Positions 12,022 through 20,810 of a DNA stretch of 64,000 bases are shown here, piece by piece (the first letter of the stretch is position 1; each line of letters opens with the position of its first letter). A program made the translations under genes and the position numbers. The notes under the pieces were generated by a model. The model had not been told where the DNA came from, did no database searches, and worked only from the letters and a program-made list of their open reading frames with translations. Source of the DNA: Nostocales cyanobacterium HT-58-2 (GTDB lineage: Bacteria > Cyanobacteriota > Cyanobacteriia > Cyanobacteriales > Nostocaceae); assembly GCA_002163975.1 (NCBI GenBank), contig CP019636.1, forward strand, positions 2,925,001-2,989,000, given 5' to 3'.

Positions 12022-12234
12022 TTAAATAAATTGTTTGGTGCGCTCGCGCAATCTTTCTACATTAATCCCACACTTGGCAAAAATGCTGATGGCTAGTCCT
12101 TCTTGCTCCAGCAGCGCTTTCATGAGGTGTTCAGTTTCAATCTGCTGCTGCTGAGCTGCTTTAGCAATATCTGGAGTCCGGGCGATCGCTTCCCACGCTT
12201 TTTCTGTAAATTGATCGGGGTTGGTTGGCTGCAT
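12022..12234 (-). pseudogene. clpB: ClpB N-terminal domain, ended by in-frame TAA
   Basis: A 70-residue frame starting MQPTNPDQFTEKAWEAIART and ending LRERTKQFI-stop is the first part of the ClpB N-domain. The reading frame after the TAA continues directly into the linker and body of ClpB without any shift, and the combined length (12234 to 9607, about 875 codons) matches a normal ClpB. One codon, where family members usually have an Asn-like residue, reads TAA. This is either a real nonsense mutation, separating N-domain and body, or a sequence error. I chose ATG 12234 over TTG 12252 because family proteins begin there; AGGGGAAAG lies just upstream. Confidence 0.8.
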
Positions 12235-12646
12235 ACTTAACTTTCCCCTCAAAAAGTGGATTTTAATTGGCTAGTGGGACTTAGGAACTTTATTGGGATG
12301 AAGAGTGCCTGAAAGCCTTTGTGGACAGGGCGAATACATCAACATTGCTAAGCCAAAAAACCCAGTTGTAAGCGTATATACTAAATCGATGTAAAAGCCC
12401 TGCCAATTCTACGACTGAGACGATTTGGAGCATAGTTTTTTACAAAGTCCCACTAGACGAGTATGATTTTAGGCAAAAGTTTGATAAATAGTCCAATGAC
12501 CAACACAACCACAATCTGATTCTGAATCTTTTCTAGGATACGAACGATTCGCTCCAGCTTAAACCATTCACGCTATTGCCTGTGTTGGCTCTAGTGGCTC
12601 TCCATATACGAAATTTTCTCTCTGCTCTCGTTGAATGGAGACAGAA
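12235..12646. other. Spacer upstream of clpB, no gene seen
   Basis: 412 bases between clpB and the next minus-strand gene. No convincing frame, RNA or strong promoter is visible. It contains two copies of a short string, GTGGGACTT (complement AAGTCCCAC), near 12272 and 12445, in opposite orientation, which could pair across the spacer. The clpB promoter must lie here. Confidence 0.4.
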
Positions 12647-13450
12647 TTAAACCATAGCCTTACGTCTGGAGCGAACACCATTTTCATCTTCATCGTACAG
12701 TTGACAAACCGTATCCCAGGCAGAGTGTTCGGCTTTCACTTCATCGTTAGACTCAGATAGAACAGCGTTGTAACGATCAACAAATTCTCTTTGAGCGTCT
12801 TCTGATAGATGATTTCGGATTTCTGGAGAGATATCACTGGGGCTTTCTAGTTGACCAGAGCGCTTGTGTGGCAAGCTCGTCTCATGGATATGAATTTCTT
12901 CAGCACCAGCACTTTCTAGCAGTTGCCGAATTTCATCGACTCTATCGGCTGGCACTTCCACAGTTAGCAGAAATTCTCCGGCTGCGACCCGGTTTTCATA
13001 GATAGCAGCTTTATCTTCAGGCATACCGAGGGCAATCAAAGCTGATGCTAAACCTCCTCCAGCTGAACCTGCAAGCGCTCCGGCAGCCGCCCCAAGTAAT
13101 GCAGCACCGAGAGGACCTGCAGCAACAACTGTACCGACAAAAGGAATGAACAATACTCCTACACCTGTCAGTAAACCGAGAATTGTGCCAAACAACGAAC
13201 CAAATAGTCCACCTGTTGCAAGTCCGTTTAAAATCAAATCTTTCTTTGTAAGAAAGCCAGCAATTCTGGTTTCTAACTGAAAATTTTTGCCAATCACCGA
13301 AATTTTGTCGTGAGCAATTCCTTTGTCAATCAAACTGCGAATTACGCTATCAATTTGCTCCCTGTTCTTGAAAAGGGCAGAGATAGTTTGCTCGGCAACA
13401 GTTCTAGATCCATTACCTGTAGTGGATGTATTAGTAGATGCTTGAGTCAT
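12647..13450 (-). CDS. General-stress protein with glycine zipper and ChaB-like tail
   Basis: A 267-residue protein. Residues ~18-70 ([31 protein letters not shown]) and ~140-190 ([34 protein letters not shown]) form a split alpha/beta fold like the YflT/Gsp17M or DUF1269 stress proteins. It is interrupted by a Gly/Ala-rich glycine-zipper membrane segment (~76-140). The C-terminal ~55 residues ([46 protein letters not shown]) resemble ChaB. Start ATG 13450 (MTQASTNTS) is chosen because the upstream extension is low-complexity; its ribosome site is weak. Clustering with clpB and dnaK suggests a stress role. Confidence 0.7.
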   Translation of the reverse strand: MTQASTNTSTTGNGSRTVAEQTISALFKNREQIDSVIRSLIDKGIAHDKISVIGKNFQLETRIAGFLTKKDLILNGLATGGLFGSLFGTILGLLTGVGVLFIPFVGTVVAAGPLGAALLGAAAGALAGSAGGGLASALIALGMPEDKAAIYENRVAAGEFLLTVEVPADRVDEIRQLLESAGAEEIHIHETSLPHKRSGQLESPSDISPEIRNHLSEDAQREFVDRYNAVLSESNDEVKAEHSAWDTVCQLYDEDENGVRSRRKAMV

Positions 13451-14662
13451 ACACTTTTCATAAAATTTGTCTAGTCTTCTTACTATTGAAAATAACAATA
13501 CAGCACACAGCTAACTCACCCCAAAGATTGATTGTTGCTAGTTTCAAGGCTATCTGTAAGGGGTAAAATATAGGTCGTATATCCTACCCACAGATTGAGG
13601 TAAATTCTCAGCTTTGTAAGTAAAGTATTTGCCCATATCAAAATTTATCGGTGTACTTTCTGGCGAGCTTGAATCAATTAGGATGTTAAAGGATAGGGGA
13701 CATGGATGCGGAAGACTCCAATAAAACATGATTTTTAGGAAGTTTTTCTAAAATTGCGGCTACTATTCTAACTGAACTGAAAATCTAAGCTTTTCAATCT
13801 CTATTTTCACTAAGTTAAACGAATTAGCTAAACGAGTTGGTATTGAACATTACCAACTAACTTAATATTAATCCCCTTCTTGAGTTAGAAGTTAAGTTGA
13901 TTTGTAGGAGTTAGTTTGTTTATTAATCCAGAATGCTAATGTAAAAGCTCAATCTTTTTAGAGAGGTTTCTATATACCTTCACAAGAGACTGTTATTCTC
14001 CTATTCTCCGTTCTTGTCATTAAAGTTTGGAATTTTTTTGTTTGTCAAACGCTTAAAGTGACTTAAACTAGAACAATAATAAGCAAAATTTAGTGTAAAA
14101 AAATAATTTATGGGTGGGGTCAATATCATAACTACTGATTAAGAAGCTTCATGGTTGAGAATTAACACTACAGCAAATTTTAGAAAATTGAACACTTTCA
14201 AGCCAATGCATCTTCAACGAATATGTGATGCGGCTGAGGATTTTACATCTTGCTAGAACTTTTAACAGCAGACAGCATATATAAACAGGTAATTTTGAAC
14301 GATTTTTGCCTGAGTCCAACTCCGAATATAACTCTTGTTTTGCTTATTGAATCGTAATCTTTTACCGGAGGTTGCTCATGAATTGATTATCAGTATTTTT
14401 CTAGTTAATTCCTATCACAAAATAATTGCAAATCTAATTCCTATATTTTTTCTGTTTGTCATACAAACATCATCTAATACTATTTCACGAAATGTCTGAT
14501 ACAAATGATTTTTCTATAATTGTTCTCATTTACATCCTGTTCTTCTGCTGCCCATTTGTATCAACATTAAAGTGAAATCGTATAAGAATTATACAAAAAG
14601 TCTTTGAAAGTTTCAAACACATCTAGTGAACAAAACACTATATAGCAAGCATAAGAGGCAGC
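13451..14662. other. Long AT-rich spacer without recognisable gene
   Basis: About 1.2 kb between divergent stress genes. I see no coding frame of plausible length, no tRNA and no clear terminator. Several A/T tracts occur (for example near 14030 and 14095). Promoters of both flanking genes should lie here. Confidence 0.5.
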
Positions 14663-15190
14663 ATGAACCAACAGATCACAGTTGAAAAGACGGTGACGAT
14701 TAACAAACCAGCAGAAGAGCTCTACCATTTTTGGCGTAACTTTGAGAACTTGCCACACTTCATAAAGAATCTTAAAGAAGTGAAGGTATACAACGAAAAG
14801 CAAGAGTCCTCAAGACACCCTACAAAAACACACTGGATTACCAAAGGACTATTAGATGGAAGCATTGAGTGGGATGTAGTCATCACTGAAGATCGAGAAA
14901 ACGAATTGATTGCCTGGAGTTCGGTTCAAGGCGCAGACATTGAAAACTCTGGTTGGGTTTACTTCAAGCCAGCGCCAGGTCATCGCGGCACTGAGGTCAA
15001 AGCAGCCAGGGAATATAACCCGCCTGGTGGTGCAATTGGGGCTGCGTTGGCTAAGTCCACTGCAGCGATCGCCAAACTCTTTGGGGAAGACCCAAAAGAG
15101 CAACTTGCAGAAGATTTACGCCGCTTCAAAATGCTGATGGAAGCAGGTGAAATTGCCACAACAGAAGGTCAACCAAGAGGTAAAGGGTAA
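14663..15190 (+). CDS. SRPBCC (START/polyketide cyclase-like) family protein
   Basis: A 175-residue soluble protein with the helix-grip layout of coenzyme Q-binding/cyclase-like SRPBCC proteins: [36 protein letters not shown] at the N-terminus, a central VEWxV-like strand ([23 protein letters not shown]), and a C-terminal helix ([20 protein letters not shown]). The family binds hydrophobic ligands; the ligand here is unknown. ATG 14663 follows AAGAGG. The next gene starts only seven bases after its stop, so the two form an operon. The final residues [10 protein letters not shown] match the usual end of this family. Confidence 0.85.
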   Translation: MNQQITVEKTVTINKPAEELYHFWRNFENLPHFIKNLKEVKVYNEKQESSRHPTKTHWITKGLLDGSIEWDVVITEDRENELIAWSSVQGADIENSGWVYFKPAPGHRGTEVKAAREYNPPGGAIGAALAKSTAAIAKLFGEDPKEQLAEDLRRFKMLMEAGEIATTEGQPRGKG

Positions 15191-15197
15191 TATCGCT

Positions 15198-16367
15198 ATG
15201 AAAGCAGTTTGTTGGTATGGTCCCAAGGATGTGCGGGTCGAAACAGTACCCGATCCAAAAATCATTAATCCGCGTGATGCTGTTATTAAAATCACAACAA
15301 CAGCGATTTGCGGTTCTGATTTACACCTTTATAATGGCTACGTTCCCACAATGGAAAAAGGCGATATCCTGGGTCATGAAATGATGGGGGAAGTCGTTGA
15401 ACTGGGAAGTGCCGTCAAGAATCTAAATATAGGCGATCGCGTAGTTGTACCATTCCCTATTGGTTGCGGTAACTGCTGGTACTGCCAACACGACTTGTGG
15501 TCACTGTGCGATAACTCTAACCCAAATGCCTCGTTGGCAGAAAAATTCATGGGTTATTCCCCATCTGGAATTTTTGGCTACTCCCATATGCTGGGTGGTT
15601 ACGCTGGAGGTCAAGCTGAATATGCCCGCGTTCCCTTTGCCGATGTCGGTTTATTCAAGATTCCTGATGGACTAACAGACGAACAAGTGGTGTTTCTTAC
15701 AGATATCTTTCCCACCGGATATATGGCAGCGGAAAACTGCAATATTCAGCCAGGTGATATTGTTGCAGTGTGGGGTTGTGGACCAGTAGGACAATTCACC
15801 ATTAAGAGTGCTTATATACTTGGTGCTGAGCGTGTCATTGCTATTGATCGAGTTCCCGAACGCCTACAGTTTGCTAAAGAGCAAAGCAAGGCAGACGTCC
15901 TTAACTTTGACGAAGTAGATGTTGGTGAAGCATTAAAAGAAATGACTGGTGGACGCGGTCCAGATGCTTGCATTGACGCTGTGGGACTCGAAGCACACGG
16001 TATCGGTTTAGAAGGAGTGTACGACGAGGTAAAGCAAGCAGTGCGTTTGGAAACAGACCGACCCTATGTGCTGCGGCGAACCATGATTGACTGTCGCAAA
16101 GGCGGTCACGTGTCAATTCCCGGTGTTTATGTCGGCGTTGTGGACAAGATCCCAATGGGTGCTGCGATGAACAAAGCCTTAACATTCAAAATGGGACAAA
16201 CGCACGTTCATAAGTACTTGCAGACATTACTCGACCACATCCAAAATGGCAAGATCGATCCATCTTTTGTCATCACCCATCGTTTGCCGCTAGAGCAAGC
16301 ACCGCACGGCTACGAAATTTTCACCCACAAGAAGGACAATTGCATCAAAGTTGTACTCAAACCATAA
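15198..16367 (+). CDS. Zinc-dependent alcohol/formaldehyde dehydrogenase family
   Basis: A 389-residue medium-chain dehydrogenase. It shows the catalytic zinc site ([23 protein letters not shown]), the structural zinc motif C-x2-C-x2-C-x7-C ([15 protein letters not shown]), and the NAD-binding turn [10 protein letters not shown]. Overall it resembles glutathione-independent formaldehyde dehydrogenase-like and threonine dehydrogenase-like proteins, using NAD(P). The substrate cannot be read from sequence. Start ATG 15198 ([15 protein letters not shown]) is the family start; an upstream frame overlapping the SRPBCC gene is not used. It is co-transcribed with the SRPBCC gene. Confidence 0.88.
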   Translation: MKAVCWYGPKDVRVETVPDPKIINPRDAVIKITTTAICGSDLHLYNGYVPTMEKGDILGHEMMGEVVELGSAVKNLNIGDRVVVPFPIGCGNCWYCQHDLWSLCDNSNPNASLAEKFMGYSPSGIFGYSHMLGGYAGGQAEYARVPFADVGLFKIPDGLTDEQVVFLTDIFPTGYMAAENCNIQPGDIVAVWGCGPVGQFTIKSAYILGAERVIAIDRVPERLQFAKEQSKADVLNFDEVDVGEALKEMTGGRGPDACIDAVGLEAHGIGLEGVYDEVKQAVRLETDRPYVLRRTMIDCRKGGHVSIPGVYVGVVDKIPMGAAMNKALTFKMGQTHVHKYLQTLLDHIQNGKIDPSFVITHRLPLEQAPHGYEIFTHKKDNCIKVVLKP

Positions 16368-16459
16368 GGATTAACACTCGTCACTCCTGGTGAAAACAAC
16401 GCTTGCGCTCATTTTGCATCTCTTCTCTAGGAAGCCCTCCCTGATTCTCTTTATCTAGC
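16368..16459. other. Spacer between dehydrogenase and element copy A
   Basis: No gene. The stretch contains a run of C/T-rich sequence (CATCTCTTCTCTAGG) and leads directly into the structured repeat copy A. Confidence 0.3.
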
Positions 16460-16670
16460 AAAAATGCTCATATCCTGCTTTGGAGTTACCTCCGTTCGAG
16501 AATATGAGCTCAAAGCTATGCTTAGTAAATGCCACACAGATTAATTGACTGACAGGTAGCCACCCTGGTTTAAACAAATTTATTTCTTCTGGAGTGGTTA
16601 TCTCCTCCACCAGGAGGACGGTTTAGTATTAAGTTTGAATGTAACTGATAATACAGGCAAAAACAAAAGC
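16460..16670 (+). repeat. Structured ~211-bp element, copy A
   Basis: This stretch is matched, at roughly three-quarters identity by eye, by 19468-19682 in the same orientation. A stem pairs TGCTCATAT with ATATGAGC (16465-16473 / 16502-16509), enclosing GGAG-TTAC-CTCC. A second motif, CAGGTAGCCACCCTG (16552-16566), is identical in both copies. Near the end CCTCC-ACCA-GGAGG forms a hairpin. In copy B both stems keep pairing with changed bases, which points to a conserved RNA structure. It has no good coding frame. Family unknown to me. Confidence 0.6.
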
Positions 16671-16847
16671 TTTGAGATGTGTTCGCTCGCTAACCATCAA
16701 TCATAAAATTTACTTATTCTTTATCTGCCTGACTGCCAGTTTATACTATACTGTACATATATACACTATATATTAAGTAGGCTAAATTAATAGCTTAATA
16801 AGTGCTGAAGAGGCATGATTTTTAACATCTATTGAATTTAACTAATT
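16671..16847. other. AT-rich spacer before TnpB element 1
   Basis: 177 bases between copy A and the left-end hairpin of the TnpB element. The AT-rich stretch TATACTATACTGTACATATATACACTATATATTA-like (16742-16776) stands out, but I see no gene. Confidence 0.3.
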
Positions 16848-17044
16848 CGCCGTAAGTCCCGCGCTGTAATCTTTGATTCAGCGCCGGGATATAAGGCGGG
16901 CGGTAACGATTGTATCTTTGACTAATTCTTTGCTTTGCAAAGACAAGGAAAAGATGCATGAGAAACCGCCAAGTATTTTCCGGATTGTGTTTATCGCTAA
17001 GTGTATATTGTGATAGAATAAAGAAACCAAGGAGGTGATGTTGA

Positions 17045-18376
17045 GTGTTGCACAAAGTCGTACAAGTTCGTTTATACCCAACCGAAGAACAACAAGCACA
17101 GCTAGCTCAGGCATTTGGATGCTCTCGTTGGTGGTGGAATTATGCTTTGAATAAGTCAATCGAAGCTTACAAAGAAACGGGTAAGGGACTCGGACGCTCA
17201 GCACTCAACGCGCTTCTACCAGCACTCAAAAAAGCGGAAGACACTTGTTGGCTAGCCGATTGTTATAGTCAGGTTTTGCAAGCCACAACACTTAATCTAA
17301 CCACAGCGTATAAAAACTTTTTTGAGGGTAGAGCCGGATTTCCTCAGTTCAAATCTAAGCACGGTAAACAGTCAATTCAATATCCTCAAAATGTCAAAGT
17401 TTTTGATGGTGAGTCCAGTCCTGCAGGAGGGTTTCCCGACCTAGGGAACTGGCGCTCGCGAAGCGTATCCGTTGGCGTAGCCTCTCTGATAGGAGAAGGA
17501 TTCACCCGCAAGGGTGTTGTCAAACTTCCAGGAAGCATTGGAGAGATTCAAGCTAAAATTCATCGTCCAATCGAAGGGAAGATAAAGACTGTTACTGTTA
17601 GCAAAACCCCATCAGGGAAATATCTTGCATCTATCTTGACTGAAGTAGAAGGGGAAAAACCAACTACAGTAGAAGGGAAGATTTATGGAATTGATTTAGG
17701 GCTCAAGCACTTTGCTGTTGTTACAGATGGTGAAAAAGTTTCTAAATACGACAATCCTAAGCATCTTGCTAAACATGAAAAGAACCTAAAACGCAAACAG
17801 AAGAAATTAGCACGTAAACAAAAAGGGAGTAATTCAAGAAATAGATATAGAAGAGTAGTTGCTAAAGTGTACGAACGGGTTAGCAATTCGCGGCAAGATT
17901 TTCTACACAAACTTAGTTATAGGTTGGTCAGCGATAGCCAAGCTGTCATAGTAGAAAACCTTCATGTCAAAGGCATGGTTCGTAATCACAATTTGGCTAA
18001 AGCAATTTCTGATACTGGATGGGGAACATTCACTAATTTTTTAGCTTATAAGCTAGAACGCAAAGGTGCAAAGTTGGTTGAAATTGATAGATGGTTCCCC
18101 AGTTCTAAGCTCTGCTCTCATTGTTTCTACCAAATTGGTGAGATGCCTCTAGATCTGAGGAAATGGAATTGTCCTCATTGTGGTACCCACCATGACAGGG
18201 ATGGAAACGCAGCCATCAATATTAGGGCAGAGGGAATCAGATTGCTAAAGGCGGAAGGTTCAGCCGTCTCTGCTGTCGGAGGGGAGGTAAGACCAAAGAT
18301 GGGGCGAAAGTCTCATTTGAGGCACTCGCCTATGATTACAGAAGCCCGCGCTCTCCCGGAGGCGAGCATCGGGTAG
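17045..18376 (+). CDS. tnpB: RNA-guided endonuclease TnpB (element 1)
   Basis: TnpB is the compact RuvC nuclease guided by an RNA (omegaRNA) read from the 3' end of its own element. This 443-residue copy has the N-terminal OrfB_IS605 region (LYPTEEQQAQLAQAFGCSRWWWNYALN), RuvC residues in GIDLGLKHFAVVTDG (D) and VIVENLHVKGM (E), the zinc ribbon CSHC...CPHCGTHHDRDGNAAINI (last D), and a short tail read through the right-end hairpin. All catalytic residues are present. It is longer than usual because ~34 residues (about 123-156) come from an inserted interspersed repeat. GTG 17045 is the start, preceded by AAGGAGGTGAT. Confidence 0.92.
   Translation: MLHKVVQVRLYPTEEQQAQLAQAFGCSRWWWNYALNKSIEAYKETGKGLGRSALNALLPALKKAEDTCWLADCYSQVLQATTLNLTTAYKNFFEGRAGFPQFKSKHGKQSIQYPQNVKVFDGESSPAGGFPDLGNWRSRSVSVGVASLIGEGFTRKGVVKLPGSIGEIQAKIHRPIEGKIKTVTVSKTPSGKYLASILTEVEGEKPTTVEGKIYGIDLGLKHFAVVTDGEKVSKYDNPKHLAKHEKNLKRKQKKLARKQKGSNSRNRYRRVVAKVYERVSNSRQDFLHKLSYRLVSDSQAVIVENLHVKGMVRNHNLAKAISDTGWGTFTNFLAYKLERKGAKLVEIDRWFPSSKLCSHCFYQIGEMPLDLRKWNCPHCGTHHDRDGNAAINIRAEGIRLLKAEGSAVSAVGGEVRPKMGRKSHLRHSPMITEARALPEASIG
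17411..17512 (+). repeat. Interspersed repeat inserted in frame inside tnpB
   Basis: The DNA from about 17411 to 17512 contains GGGTTTCCCGACCTAGGGAA, CTGGCGCTCGCGAAGCGTAT, CCGTTGGCGTAGCCTC and AGGAGAAGG. These blocks also occur, in reverse orientation or rearranged, at 57318-57415 and 61035-61165, where no gene exists. Inside tnpB the segment stays open and in frame, adding residues rich in Gly/Ser/Arg (SPAGGFPDLGNWRSRSVSVG) between the strands VKVFDG and VVKLPGSIG, which are adjacent in ordinary TnpB proteins. Confidence 0.7.
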
Positions 18377-18409
18377 TTCACGACAATTAACTGTAATAAT
18401 CAACTTTTT

Positions 18410-19373
18410 ATGCCCCAAGATAGCTATCAACTCGGCGGTAGTTTAGCCATTGATGCACCTTGTTACGTACAGCGGCAAGCTGACTCGCAACTGTATCAAG
18501 CGCTGAAACGAGGAGAGTTCTGCTATGTCCTCAACTTGCGGCAAATGGGCAAATCCTCACTGCTGGTGCGAACCAAGCATCGCCTTGAACAAGAAGGCTT
18601 TCACTGCGCTGCCGTGGATTTGAGTGTGGTGGGGAGCGAACAAATTACTCCATTGCAATGGTACAAGGGATTCGTAGTTGACTTATGCCGACAGTTGGGG
18701 ATACTGGAAACCTTGAACCTGAAAACTTGGTGGCAAGAACGCAACGATCTCGGTTTACTGCAACGGCTGCAGTAGTTTATTGAGGAATTGCTACTGGTGC
18801 AGTTCCCCCAACAACAGTTGTTTATCTTTGTCGATGAAATCGACAGTCTGCTGGGCGTTAAACCAAATTAAAGTTTGGCATCGAGACGGCTCCTTATTGA
18901 CCACTCTTGCTAAAAATGATGCAAGTGTTAATGATGTTGCTTTTAGTCCTGACGGTCAGTTACTTGCCTCCTGTAGTGGTGATAGCACGATTAAGCTGTG
19001 GAATTCTAATTTAAAAGATGGGGTTGAGCGCCAATCGACTCAAACCTTTGTCAGTCATAATGGTGTGGTGTCTAAGATTGCTTGGAGTAGCGACGGTCAA
19101 TTTTTTGCTTCCTCTGGAATGGACACAACCGTTAAACTCTGGAGTCGAGAAGGGCAGTGGATTACTACTCTACTCGGTCATAGTGGTTCAGTTTGGAATC
19201 TGGCGATTGCGCCAAGCGCAACGGCAGAGCCGATCGCACCTGATAGCAGTTTTTTAGCTTCTGTTGGTGAAGATAACACTCTCGTTGTCTGGGATTTACC
19301 GCGCATACTCAAACTTGACCTGCTGGAATATGGCTGTAAGTGGGTACGAGATTATCTGCAGATCAATGCATAA
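18410..19373 (+). pseudogene. AAA-like (AAA_35) / WD40 protein remnant
   Basis: Reading from ATG 18410, the N-terminus YQLGGSLAIDAPCYVQRQADSQLYQALKRGEFCYVLNLRQMGKSSLLVRT is the AAA-like domain (Walker A RQMGKSS) found in front of WD40 repeats in cyanobacterial proteins. An in-frame TAG at 18773-18775 interrupts it; the frame then resumes with FIEELLLVQFPQQQLFIFVDEIDSLLG (Walker B) and stops near 18870. From there a different frame reads WD40 repeats (IKVWHRDGSLLTTL, FSPDGQLLASCSGDSTIKLW, LASVGEDNTLVVWDL) to 19373. A large internal deletion, a frame change and a nonsense codon make it a clear remnant. Confidence 0.85.
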
Positions 19374-19467
19374 TTATACTCAGACTCAATAATGATACAG
19401 ATAAATAGTATTGATAAGTTGTCTTCCAAGACTGATAGAAACCGTGTAAAAAAGAATCTTTTCTCAT

Positions 19468-19682
19468 AAAAATGCTCATATTCTTTTTTGGAGTTACTCC
19501 CCTTCAAGAATATGAGCATAGAACTATTGTTAGACAAATGCCAAACAGATTAATAGACTAATTCAGGTAGCCACCCTGATATAGAGAAATTTATTTCTAT
19601 TGGAATAGTTATCTCATCCACCCGTTGGATAATTTTTAGTTAAGTTTAAATGTAACCAAGAATACGAACAAAAACCAAAACC
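19468..19682 (+). repeat. Structured ~215-bp element, copy B
   Basis: Second copy of the element at 16460-16670, same orientation, about 3 kb downstream. The outer stem is longer and perfect here: TGCTCATATTCTT (19473-19485) with AAGAATATGAGCA (19506-19518), enclosing GGAG-TTA-CTCC. CAGGTAGCCACCCTG (19564-19578) is unchanged. The last hairpin is ATCCA-CCCGT-TGGAT where copy A has CCTCC/GGAGG, a set of paired changes. The two copies flank the TnpB element and the AAA/WD40 remnant. Confidence 0.6.
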
Positions 19683-19703
19683 TAGTGAATAGTGCTGTGA
19701 GTT

Positions 19704-19982
19704 TTGTTATTTCTTATCCAGCCTCCTCATCAAGGAGTGAAGTCAGTCATTAAGAAAAGCATCATTACTAACGTTTTCCAGAAACTCTTGGATGGCTCAG
19801 TTTTCTTTACAAAATTCCTGTCTTGTATAGCTAAAGACATTGAATCTTTACTTATATACAATCAATTGGTAGATGTGCCGGAAAAGCGACAGAGTGTATT
19901 CCTAGGTTGGAAAAACCAAAACACCAAAGATGAAAAGATTAGAGCCCTGGCACAACCAGGGTATTTCTTATTCATTACCTGA
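19704..19982 (+). CDS. Possible small hypothetical protein
   Basis: An open frame of up to 92 residues directly after element copy B. It would start at a TTG or an internal codon, with no ribosome site. The composition (VIKKSIITNVFQKLLDGSVF, VPEKRQSVFLGWKNQN) is protein-like, but I recognise no family. The string CCCTGgcacaaCCAGGG near its end forms a hairpin. A second short frame (GTG 19998 to 20180, SQTTTNSLKLLLCKARIDQA) follows and overlaps the next gene. One or both may be remnants. Confidence 0.25.
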   Translation: MLFLIQPPHQGVKSVIKKSIITNVFQKLLDGSVFFTKFLSCIAKDIESLLIYNQLVDVPEKRQSVFLGWKNQNTKDEKIRALAQPGYFLFIT

Positions 19983-20103
19983 TTAGCAGTAGCATAGGTG
20001 TCACAAACTACCACTAACTCTTTAAAACTACTTCTGTGTAAGGCGAGGATAGACCAAGCAATTGATGCTTTCATTGAGAAATTGACCATAGTCAAGAAAG
20101 AAC

Positions 20104-20421
20104 ATGAAGCAAGAAAAACTATTAACCTACAATTCATCCCAGTCAGAAGAAAAACCTCAACGCGAAAAGCCCAAACTTAAACCTGTACCGGGGCCTGAAC
20201 CATGCCAGCACATGAAGTTTCTCGACTGTCGCCAGCCCATTAAACGACTTATTTGTGAATGCTTCCACTGCAAGCAAGGAATACTATTGCAGCTACACTC
20301 AAATGGAGAAATCCACAGACTTGAGCCACCATGCCCCAACTGTAGCAAGACTGCAATCCGGCTAGAAGCGACTGAGGTGATTTCAGTGACACCTATCTCT
20401 TCACCTTGGCAAAATGGATGA
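20104..20421 (+). CDS. Small zinc-ribbon-like hypothetical protein
   Basis: A 105-residue protein starting at ATG 20104, shortly after AAGAAAG. The N-terminal third is Lys/Pro/Glu-rich (KPQREKPKLKPVPGPEP). The rest carries two Cys clusters, CECFHC and CPNC, spaced about 33 residues apart, which could hold one zinc ion as a ribbon. I do not recognise a family. It may be a DNA- or RNA-binding accessory protein, but that is a guess. It lies in the accessory stretch ending before glpK. Confidence 0.45.
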   Translation: MKQEKLLTYNSSQSEEKPQREKPKLKPVPGPEPCQHMKFLDCRQPIKRLICECFHCKQGILLQLHSNGEIHRLEPPCPNCSKTAIRLEATEVISVTPISSPWQNG

Positions 20422-20810
20422 GCAATCGCACTCTAGATAGAATTTTTCCCGTCAACTTGACGTAACTAAATTTGGGAGACAGTGGGATGGTGGAAAGATA
20501 CCGCTTTGTCCTTTTAAACACGCACTTGTATTCGGTGATAAGCAAAGGTTAAGCTTTGGCTTATCGCGTTCGGTCTGCCAAGCTTGTAATTTGCTGAAAT
20601 TAAGTCATTGCCTATGATGCGCCGCCGTGTTCTTCTAGGACAGGCTCCTCCAAAGATCCGCGATCGCACGAAGTGCCCGCTATAGGCGATCGCTCTTTAT
20701 TCTATATTGATCTAAAATTGCCCCGGTGCTTTGTTATTGCTCCGGAGTTTGAGGTATTATCAAAAGTCTCGGGTCTAAAATCCCGTCCTTGTCGGACAGC
20801 TTTACAGAAT
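20422..20810. other. Spacer upstream of glpK
   Basis: 389 bases with no gene I can support. It holds the inverted pair CGTCAACTTGACG (20452-20464), a perfect short palindrome, plus HIP1-like GCGATCGC sites near 20659 and 20687. An upstream in-frame extension of glpK exists here but does not look like kinase sequence. The glpK promoter should lie here. Confidence 0.35.

Larger units (their letters stand above)
16848..18381 (+). mobile_element. IS200/IS605-superfamily tnpB-only element 1
   Basis: The left end carries an imperfect palindrome: CGCC...TCCCGCGCTG, a TAATCTTTGATT loop, then CAGCGCCGGGA...GGCG (16848-16898). The same loop and stem recur, with compensating changes, at 55642-55674 ahead of another tnpB. 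The right end carries CCCGCGCTC...GAGCATCGGG overlapping the last codons of tnpB, ending GTTCAC at 18381. No tnpA is present, so it would need a transposase in trans. Ends are inferred from the subterminal palindromes, not from a defined empty site. Confidence 0.75.

Noticed and set aside
16460..19682. Reading the duplicated element as a tracrRNA of a Cas12k transposon
   Set aside because: CAGGTAGCCACCCTG is slightly similar to part of such RNAs, but there is no cas12k, tnsB/C, tniQ or CRISPR array in the window.
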